Assembly: GCA_002309955.1 (NCBI GenBank)
Contig: DBXQ01000117.1
Coordinates: forward strand, 17,173 to 22,333
Reading direction: 5' to 3'
Source: Bacteroidales bacterium UBA1208
GTDB lineage: Bacteria; Bacteroidota; Bacteroidia; Bacteroidales; P3
Length of the DNA: 5,161 nucleotides
This document shows positions 1 to 5,161 of the stretch, piece by piece. The translations under genes and the position numbers were made by a program. The notes below the pieces were generated by a model. It was not told the origin of the DNA, ran no database searches, and saw nothing but the letters and a program-made list of their open reading frames with translations. The stretch's first letter is position 1. The number at the start of each line of letters is the position of its first letter.

Positions 1-1746
1 GCTGCCGGCGACCGAGACGTGGAGGGTGTCGGCGGTGGAGAGGGTGACCGATGGTGATGCGGTGTTGTACCATCTGTAGTTGAACCCTTGGGGGGCGCGA
101 TATGTGTTTGCGATGGCTGTACCGCATCTTTTAGACATTATGCGCTTTTCTCCCCACTCGAGGGTGAAGTAGGCATAGCCCCAGTGTCCGCCGTGGAAGC
201 AGTCGTAGTTGGACAATTGGACTACGATGGTCTGCCCATGATAGGGGGCAAGGTCTATGCCCATGACAGACCAGTCGTGCCAAACAATATAATTGGGGGA
301 CGGTAGTTGATTCCATCCCGATGTGTCGCCCGACACGAAGTTGGCGAATCCACATTGGTCAATGAGGTTGCCTGCAGTGTCTTGGATGGTGAAGGTGAAA
401 TAGGGTTGTTCGGTGGCACGGTGTCCCGAATTCTGTTCTACAATAGCGTAGCGTAAGAGCAGTAGGTCGTATTCGCCGGTGTCGACTTGGAGGGTGTAGT
501 TTATGTCTTCCTGTTCTTTGCCGGGCATCCAATTTCCCAAGCGCACGGAGTTGCAATGCCCTTTTGGGATGGTGCGCAGCATTCCGTTCGTCCTCACGTC
601 ACGTTCGTTGGTATCGGTGTGGACGGTGTGTCGCGAACAACTGCTGTCGCTGCCAAAGTCTATCACCCCGACATATCTGGAGGGGTGACCCCAGTCACCA
701 TAGCGGCACAGGACGTTGTCGGCATACAGGTTTGTGAAATTCAAATTGGTGGAGCAGTGGGTGTTGAAGGTGGCGGTCAGTTGGGTCCCTATGTGGTCTC
801 GACAGACTGGTCGCACACGCACTTCGTAGTCTGTTCCGGGCTGCAGGCCGTCGATGTCTAACCAGCTGTTGGCTGTGAGTATCCGCGTCCCTGTCCCCGG
901 GGCAAATCCTCCCGTGTCGTATTCCACTATGAAGTAGTCGTGACAGAAGAAGCGTTCCCATTCGACATGTGCCGAGAAACGATTCGCACCAACATTGATT
1001 CGGGGCAGGTCGAGACAGATTATATCGTGGGGGACAAATGAGTACCATCGCCAACCTCCTGGCCAACTGAGCGGATCCCATGAGACGGCACCGTTGGCCA
1101 CGGCGGTGTGCGACAGGGGATCTACGAATACACGTCCCCCATGGCTTTCGACCCATCCTATCACCCCTACTGGGTCGGGCAATGTGTCGGAGGAAGGGGC
1201 ATAGACAAAAAGCATTTCGCAGGTGTATTCCTTCAGTTGCACCTGCCAGTGGAGGTAGGAGGTGGAGGCGGGGTCTTTTTTCATTTTGAATTCGAAGACA
1301 GCTGTCCGTGCGCCTTCGGAGCCTACTGTCTGGCATTTTACCCACGAGCTGTCGTCGTCCCAATAGGCACGTGCGCCATAGGGCATGAGGTAGGAATAGG
1401 GTATTGTCATGCCCGGGAGGGGCAAAGGGTAGAGTTGTTCGTTGTAGCCTGAATTGGAAAGTATCAACACACCGCTTTTGTGGACATTGACCACTTGGGT
1501 CAATTCTCCCAAACCCCAGAAGGAGAAATCGAGCGGGATGCTGTCGGAGACCCATCTCACATCGGGTTCTGACGCTTCGGAGGCAGTTGGCAGCAGGAGT
1601 GTCGGGGCGTCGAGGGGTATCCATTTGGCGGAATCCACCCCTGTTGTGAAATCGTAGCCACGATACTGTTGCGACCATATTGCCCGGGGCAGTACGATGA
1701 GTGCCAAAAGGCATAGGGCTAAGCGTATGGGACTACGGGGGTTCAT
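1..1746 (-). CDS. Secreted multi-module beta-sandwich surface protein with FN3 domain (N-terminal 582 residues; 3' end outside window)
   Basis: The frame is open from the ATG at 1746-1744 to the left edge with no stop in 582 codons, so the C-terminus is missing. Residues 1-25 form a signal peptide (basic start, hydrophobic LALCLLALIVLP, likely cleavage IWS|QQ), so the product is exported. Residues 60-185 are beta-rich, with SNSG at 97-100, YWDDD at 128-132, a VGSEGAR stretch near 141-147 and WQVQL at 167-171. This resembles the N-terminal beta modules of many Bacteroidota surface proteins. Residues 246-331 are a fibronectin type III domain, shown by LQPGTDYEVRVRPVC at 301-315. Residues 332-541 look like another beta-sandwich, with EQPYF at 446-450, YDC at 514-516 and GHWGYAYF at 520-527. 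From about 541 an Ig/PKD-like domain begins (GFNYRWY) and is cut by the edge. Several cysteines (138, 176, 244, 268, 315, 331, 398, 516, 541) could form disulfides. An adhesin or structural role is inferred, and no enzymatic motif is visible. A type IX secretion sorting domain would be C-terminal and cannot be assessed. Export and the FN3 call are fairly secure; function is not. Confidence 0.85.
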   Translation of the reverse strand, partial: MNPRSPIRLALCLLALIVLPRAIWSQQYRGYDFTTGVDSAKWIPLDAPTLLLPTASEASEPDVRWVSDSIPLDFSFWGLGELTQVVNVHKSGVLILSNSGYNEQLYPLPLPGMTIPYSYLMPYGARAYWDDDSSWVKCQTVGSEGARTAVFEFKMKKDPASTSYLHWQVQLKEYTCEMLFVYAPSSDTLPDPVGVIGWVESHGGRVFVDPLSHTAVANGAVSWDPLSWPGGWRWYSFVPHDIICLDLPRINVGANRFSAHVEWERFFCHDYFIVEYDTGGFAPGTGTRILTANSWLDIDGLQPGTDYEVRVRPVCRDHIGTQLTATFNTHCSTNLNFTNLYADNVLCRYGDWGHPSRYVGVIDFGSDSSCSRHTVHTDTNERDVRTNGMLRTIPKGHCNSVRLGNWMPGKEQEDINYTLQVDTGEYDLLLLRYAIVEQNSGHRATEQPYFTFTIQDTAGNLIDQCGFANFVSGDTSGWNQLPSPNYIVWHDWSVMGIDLAPYHGQTIVVQLSNYDCFHGGHWGYAYFTLEWGEKRIMSKRCGTAIANTYRAPQGFNYRWYNTASPSVTLSTADTLHVSVAGS

Positions 1747-1776
1747 GTATCTTTTTCGAATGCGATAATTCTGTTT

Positions 1777-1845
1777 AGTGAAGAGTAAAAAGTGATTAGT
1801 AAATGGACAAATGTATTGTCGAATCACTAATCACTTTTCACTTTT
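1777..1845. repeat. Inverted repeat made of opposed AGTGAWW heptamer arrays
   Basis: The plus strand reads agtgaag, agtaaaa, agtgatt, agtaaat in register from 1777 to 1804. It then reads aatcact, aatcact, tttcact from 1822 to 1842, which is the same heptamer in the other orientation. The arms 1788-1800 and 1826-1838 are perfectly complementary over 13 bases. Pairing extends to 1781-1800 against 1826-1845 with one mismatch and one G-T pair, leaving a 25-base loop. The structure starts two bases past the stop codon of the upstream redox gene. It could therefore act as a weak, AT-rich, possibly bidirectional terminator or as a 3'-end stabilising hairpin. It lacks the GC-rich stem and U-tract of a classic intrinsic terminator, so the terminator role is inference. 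The repeat itself is read directly from the sequence. Confidence 0.8.
1808..1815 (-). promoter_or_regulatory. Putative Bacteroidota -7 promoter element (TACATTTG) for the surface protein gene
   Basis: On the minus strand this is TACATTTG, a perfect match to the Bacteroidota primary-sigma -7 consensus TAnnTTTG. It sits about 60 bases before the ATG at 1746, which would give a leader of roughly 55 bases. No good TTTG-type -33 box is seen 19-21 bases upstream, where the heptamer array lies instead. The element falls in the loop of the inverted repeat. The match is exact, but four fixed bases in AT-rich DNA can arise by chance, so use as a promoter is inferred. Confidence 0.5.
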
Positions 1846-1847
1846 AA

Positions 1848-4800
1848 TTACTTGAAGGCGTTCTCGGAGAGGCCTTTGCCGCCAATCTTCAAGTCGTTCA
1901 TGTAGGTAGGGACTTCGCGTCCAAGGTACTTGTCGACATAGAGTTTGGCGAGGTACTGTCCGAGCATGAATCCATGTCCGCGGAGACCGGTGCAGAGACC
2001 CACTTCGGGGTCGATGATGTAGCGGGGTTCGGTGTATCGGCCTGCCCATACGGCAAGGAATCCGACTTCACGGAGGTTGGGTATCCATTCAGCAAAGACT
2101 TCAGAGACTATCTCAAGGAACTCCTTGCTGTTGTACTTGATGTTCTGACGTGCTTCGTAGGCATCGGTGTCGGGGCTGGCGCAACCGATTATCTGGCCTG
2201 TGTGCCCCCACTGCTGTCCGTATACGGCACTGAATCCCTTGTAGTGGCGACGGTCGATAACCATGTCGAGCGGGGCTCCGTTGGGTCCCATCATGGGCAG
2301 TCGGCGGGTGATGAAAGCCTGGTGCTTGACGGGATAGAGGCCGGTGTCGAGGTCGAGCTGGTCAATGAATTTCTCGGCTCCCCAACCCATGGCATTGACG
2401 AAATGGTCGCAGGTGTATTCGATGTAGCGGCCTTCGTGGTTGCGGACTAATGCCACATAGCGACCTCCTACGCGCTGCACATGCAACAGCTCGCAGTCCT
2501 CGTAGTAGCGGCCGCCTTGCTGCACGCCTATCCAGCGGATGTAGTCAATCACTCTACCCGGTGTTGCCTGCCAGCAGTCGCGGGTGATGAGAGCGTGGCT
2601 GTAGGTGTCCCGGCTGTCGTCCCACAGGGGCGAAATCTCCTTCTTGAAGTCCTTGCGCTCCACCATGTAGGCATCACTCCACGCACGCGAGGCATCCAAC
2701 GAGCGGTAGGTGGCATCGTCGTGAACCAAATTGACATAATGCGTGGTGCGGTAGTTGATGTTATGCTCTGCCTGCATCTTCTTGAAGATTTCGTGGTTGT
2801 GGACGGCGATGTCGGCGATGTCGGGATTCGAGAACGCCGGACGGCCGCCGCCGATGCAGCGCCACGAGGCACCACGGCTGTAGTTGATCATCACCGGCTT
2901 CTTGCCCGCCTCGGCGAAGTAGCGGAAGAGAGCGCTACCGGCTATGCCGCCTCCGGCAATAAGTACCTCGATCTGTTCTTTTTTCACTCCATTGGATTGG
3001 GGGTAGACGAAAGTTTCGCGAGTGCCGGGAGTGTAGAGGTCGGAGAGGGTCACCTGATTGGAGAGAGGTGCGCGGGGGGTTGCATCGCCCACGAGTTCTA
3101 TGCCATAGGAGCGAAGTATCTGACGGGCACGGGGGATACAGCGTTTGCCGCGGCAAGGTCCCATGCCGAGTCGGGTGATGTGTTTCAATTCGTCAACGGA
3201 GATGGTCTTGCGGTCACCTATCACACGCAGCACGCGGTCGAGCTTGATGTCTTCGCAATGGCAGACATAAGTCTCGCTTTCGACGGGATGAAGCGGTTTG
3301 AGCGACAGGGGTTCGGGATACTTCTCTTTAACGATAAAGCCTTTGATGTCGGTAAGTGCACCCGCTGTTTGCACAACTTTTACCCGTGCCAGATTGGTCT
3401 TGTTGGGTTTCTTGACGATTTTTTCTATGATTCCTTCACCTACTTTCTGCCCGTTGTTGTCGACAAGGAAGACTTCTGCCCCTTCGGATACCTCGTATTC
3501 GATGGGCAGGAAGCAGATGTTCTTCTGCTGGTCGTAGCCGAAGATGGCCAAACCGGGGCACGAGGTGACGCACTGCATGCAGCCTATGCACTTGTCGTAG
3601 TCCACCGATGGGGTGCTGCTTGTGGTGGGCTTGGTGATGGCTCCCTGCGGGCAGGAGAAGCTGCAGGGGTTGCAGGCGAAGCCATAGAGACAGTCTAACT
3701 GGACGAAAGGCTTGACGGCCATACGCTCGGGAGAGGGCAGTGCAGGTTTCTCCAGTATGCGGACGGGATGTTGCTGCGAGTCGATATATTGGCGCGAGAT
3801 GTCAAGATACTCGTCGTAGTTGAAGCGGATGCCGATAGCCTGAGCCACCTCGTAGGCCACCTGACGGCCACGAAGCACCGCGCTGGTGCCTTCGCCGATA
3901 CGGATGGCATCGCCCGCCCCGTAGGTGTTGAAGCCGAATACCTCGCGGCCTTTCACCAGCAACTGGTTGTCGGGGATAAGGCCTGTGCAGATATTGATGA
4001 TGTCAATGTCGTCGATAATCTGTTCCGTGCCGGGGATGGCTTTGAAGTTCTCGCACTTGGCAATAACAGCACCTGTAATGCCGGTATAATCGGCATTGGG
4101 GATGGCGCGCACCAAGGTGTAGCCCGTCATGATGGGGATACCCAAACGGCGCACACGGTTGGCCTGCACGGGAAAACCGCCCTCACGGGGCATTGCTTCG
4201 ATAATGGCCTTGATGGTGGCTCCTGCCTGCATGCCTTGGTAAGAGGTGAGGTAGCCGATGTTGCCGGCACCTACGGTAAGCACACGCTTGCCCAGCAGGG
4301 TGTGCTCCTGGTTCATCATCTTCTGGAAGACAGCGGCGGTGTAGACACCCGGCACGTCGTCATTCTCGAACGTGGGCATAAAAGGCACGGCACCCGTGGC
4401 CACAACCAAATGCTCGGCATCAATATACGACACCTCGCCCGTGACGATATTCTTGACAGCCACACGGCCGCCTTCAAGCAAATCCCACACCGTATTGTTG
4501 AGCAGGATACCCTCTTGGCTGTCGCCTGCAAGGGTCTTGGCGATATCGAAACCGCGCATGCCGCCAAACTTCTTCTCCTTCTCAAAGAAGAAAAACTGGT
4601 GGGTCTGCATATTGAACTGACCACCGATACGGCTATTGTTGTCCACTACCAGGTTGCTGATGCCAAACACGTTCAACTGCTCGCGGCAGGCCAGACCCGC
4701 GGGACCGGCACCAATAATAGCCACCTGTGTCTTATATATCTTCACCTCGCGGGGCTTATGCTCGCGCATTTCGGGCCACTCGTCCTCGTGTGCAGTCACC

Positions 4801-5075
4801 GAGCGTACCTCTTTCACACCGTCCACAGGGGTGATGCAGATGCGGCGCACCTGTCCGTCGACGAGCATCTCGCAGGCACCGCATTTACCGATGCCGCAAT
4901 TCAGGCTGCGGTTGCGCCCGTCGATACTGTGACTGTGTACGGGATAGCCAGCCTGATGAAGGGCGGCGGCTATCGTATAACCTTTCTGCGCTTTGACAGG
5001 GGTTCCGTTGTAAAGGAATTCAACCGTCTCGCACTGCGGGATGTCAAGAATAGGATGTGATTGGATTTTATACAT
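1848..5075 (-). CDS. Single-chain FAD/Fe-S amine dehydrogenase-like oxidoreductase (fused HcnABC/SoxAB-type domains plus 2x[4Fe-4S] ferredoxin)
   Basis: Complete 1075-residue protein, ATG to TAA, with no signal peptide or membrane segment, so it is cytoplasmic. Domains in order: residues 15-100, ferredoxin-like [2Fe-2S] (Fer2_4 type) with C60, C65, C68, C80. Residues 116-400, pyridine-nucleotide-disulfide-type flavoprotein with FAD motif GAGPAG (122-127), ATG (226-228), a second Rossmann motif GAGNIG (269-274) and GAGDA (386-390). Residues 460-510, double [4Fe-4S] ferredoxin with C462, C468, C471, C475 and C496, C499, C502, C506. Residues 515-585, a small beta domain. Residues 604-655, BFD-type [2Fe-2S] with C605, C607, C641, C646. 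Residues 702-1053, DAO-type FAD domain with GGGIAG (708-713) and the family's C-terminal GHGFMLGQ (1033-1040). The first, second, BFD and DAO parts correspond to HcnA, HcnB and HcnC, or to sarcosine oxidase alpha/beta and dye-linked proline dehydrogenase subunits. There is no folate-binding GcvT-like domain. The likely reaction is oxidation of a small amine or amino acid at the DAO flavin, with electrons passed through the clusters; the substrate is unknown. All cluster ligands appear present, so it should be functional. Domain calls are confident; the reaction class is moderately so. Confidence 0.95.
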   Translation of the reverse strand: MYKIQSHPILDIPQCETVEFLYNGTPVKAQKGYTIAAALHQAGYPVHSHSIDGRNRSLNCGIGKCGACEMLVDGQVRRICITPVDGVKEVRSVTAHEDEWPEMREHKPREVKIYKTQVAIIGAGPAGLACREQLNVFGISNLVVDNNSRIGGQFNMQTHQFFFFEKEKKFGGMRGFDIAKTLAGDSQEGILLNNTVWDLLEGGRVAVKNIVTGEVSYIDAEHLVVATGAVPFMPTFENDDVPGVYTAAVFQKMMNQEHTLLGKRVLTVGAGNIGYLTSYQGMQAGATIKAIIEAMPREGGFPVQANRVRRLGIPIMTGYTLVRAIPNADYTGITGAVIAKCENFKAIPGTEQIIDDIDIINICTGLIPDNQLLVKGREVFGFNTYGAGDAIRIGEGTSAVLRGRQVAYEVAQAIGIRFNYDEYLDISRQYIDSQQHPVRILEKPALPSPERMAVKPFVQLDCLYGFACNPCSFSCPQGAITKPTTSSTPSVDYDKCIGCMQCVTSCPGLAIFGYDQQKNICFLPIEYEVSEGAEVFLVDNNGQKVGEGIIEKIVKKPNKTNLARVKVVQTAGALTDIKGFIVKEKYPEPLSLKPLHPVESETYVCHCEDIKLDRVLRVIGDRKTISVDELKHITRLGMGPCRGKRCIPRARQILRSYGIELVGDATPRAPLSNQVTLSDLYTPGTRETFVYPQSNGVKKEQIEVLIAGGGIAGSALFRYFAEAGKKPVMINYSRGASWRCIGGGRPAFSNPDIADIAVHNHEIFKKMQAEHNINYRTTHYVNLVHDDATYRSLDASRAWSDAYMVERKDFKKEISPLWDDSRDTYSHALITRDCWQATPGRVIDYIRWIGVQQGGRYYEDCELLHVQRVGGRYVALVRNHEGRYIEYTCDHFVNAMGWGAEKFIDQLDLDTGLYPVKHQAFITRRLPMMGPNGAPLDMVIDRRHYKGFSAVYGQQWGHTGQIIGCASPDTDAYEARQNIKYNSKEFLEIVSEVFAEWIPNLREVGFLAVWAGRYTEPRYIIDPEVGLCTGLRGHGFMLGQYLAKLYVDKYLGREVPTYMNDLKIGGKGLSENAFK

Positions 5076-5077
5076 AT

Positions 5078-5083
5078 CTTTCC
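5078..5083 (-). promoter_or_regulatory. Weak purine-rich ribosome binding site candidate (GGAAAG)
   Basis: The minus strand reads GGAAAG, ending two bases before the ATG at 5075. The spacing is shorter than the usual Shine-Dalgarno distance and the match to the anti-SD is only partial. This fits Bacteroidota, where initiation depends little on SD pairing. It supports the chosen start weakly; the better support is that the N-terminal ferredoxin domain begins within about 15 residues of this methionine. Confidence 0.35.
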
Positions 5084-5104
5084 GGTTTTAGGATAAATCG
5101 GATG

Positions 5105-5112
5105 CAAAATTA
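5105..5112 (-). promoter_or_regulatory. Putative Bacteroidota -7 promoter element (TAATTTTG) for the redox enzyme gene
   Basis: The minus strand reads TAATTTTG, a perfect match to TAnnTTTG, 29 bases before the ATG at 5075. Transcription starting a few bases downstream would leave a leader of about 20-25 bases. The expected -33 region is only a T-rich run (around 5134-5145) with no clear TTTG. Upstream of 5112 the sequence is almost pure A/T with long homopolymer runs, as in many Bacteroidota promoters. The box is read directly; its use is inferred. Confidence 0.55.
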
Positions 5113-5161
5113 CTTGTTTTTTTTCAATCACTGATAAAAAAAACGCTAATAAGAAAAAAAT

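Larger units (their letters stand above)
5076..5161. other. AT-rich intergenic region upstream of the redox enzyme gene
   Basis: The 86 bases to the right edge contain no reading frame of note. Besides the -7 box and the weak ribosome binding site, they hold A and T homopolymer runs of up to eight bases and one copy of the heptamer aatcact (5126-5132) that also builds the 1777-1845 repeat. No riboswitch-like or operator-like palindrome is apparent. Confidence 0.6.

Noticed and set aside
695..1714. 339-residue minus-strand open frame
   Set aside because: It lies in a different frame inside the 1746-to-edge gene. Its translation is rich in Arg, His, Pro and Cys with no domain or signal pattern, while the true frame gives a signal peptide and FN3 motifs. 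It is a shadow frame.
1..1746. Lipoprotein reading of the surface protein N-terminus because of Cys12
   Set aside because: The residues before Cys12 (LAL) do not fit a lipobox, and the hydrophobic stretch continues past it to about residue 20. A standard signal peptidase I site near residue 25 fits better.
1777..1845. CRISPR array or insertion-sequence end
   Set aside because: The units are seven bases, degenerate and directly abutting, with no spacers. No transposase gene or target-site duplication is visible.
2481..3698. 405-residue plus-strand open frame opposite the redox enzyme
   Set aside because: It runs codon-for-codon opposite the real gene. Stops there require TTA, CTA or TCA codons in the sense strand, which this gene rarely uses, so long antisense frames are expected. 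The translation has no recognisable domain.
3768..5060. 430-residue plus-strand open frame opposite the redox enzyme
   Set aside because: It is in the same codon-opposed register as 2481-3698 and 1974-2450, with the same explanation from sense codon bias. No domain or promoter supports it.
1848..5075. Two genes joined by a sequencing or assembly error
   Set aside because: The frame is continuous through all six modules with natural linkers, and no internal start region, composition shift or disrupted motif is seen. A true fusion is the simpler reading.

Overview
The window looks like a fragment of a Bacteroidota (probably Bacteroidales) chromosome. The evidence is indirect but consistent. 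Both putative promoters carry a perfect match to the Bacteroidota -7 consensus TAnnTTTG. Strong Shine-Dalgarno sequences are lacking. GC-rich coding DNA is separated by very AT-rich gaps. One gene encodes a signal-peptide-bearing, multi-module beta-sandwich surface protein of a kind common in this phylum. No genus can be assigned.

Layout: both genes lie on the minus strand, so the window is best read from right to left. Positions 5161-5076 are an AT-rich upstream region with a putative promoter (5105-5112) and a weak ribosome binding site. Positions 5075-1848 encode a complete 1075-residue redox enzyme. It joins, in one chain, a ferredoxin-like [2Fe-2S] domain, a pyridine-nucleotide-disulfide-type flavoprotein, an 8-Cys double [4Fe-4S] ferredoxin, a small beta domain, a BFD-type [2Fe-2S] domain and a DAO-type flavoprotein. 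These are the parts of the heteromeric sarcosine oxidase / hydrogen cyanide synthase (HcnABC) / dye-linked proline dehydrogenase superfamily, with a dicluster ferredoxin added. Positions 1847-1747 are a 101-bp gap built around two opposed arrays of a degenerate AGTGAWW heptamer, with a promoter-like -7 box in the loop between them. Positions 1746-1 hold the first 582 codons of a secreted protein that runs off the left edge. Its reading frame is open with no stop across the whole stretch.

How they work together: the redox enzyme is cytoplasmic by appearance and probably oxidises a small amine or amino acid at its C-terminal flavin. It would pass electrons along its Fe-S centres to the N-terminal flavin or an external acceptor. 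The substrate cannot be read from the sequence. The downstream protein is exported and looks structural or adhesive. Nothing links the two functionally. The gap between them, with its hairpin-like repeat and its own -7 box, suggests separate transcription units despite the shared direction.
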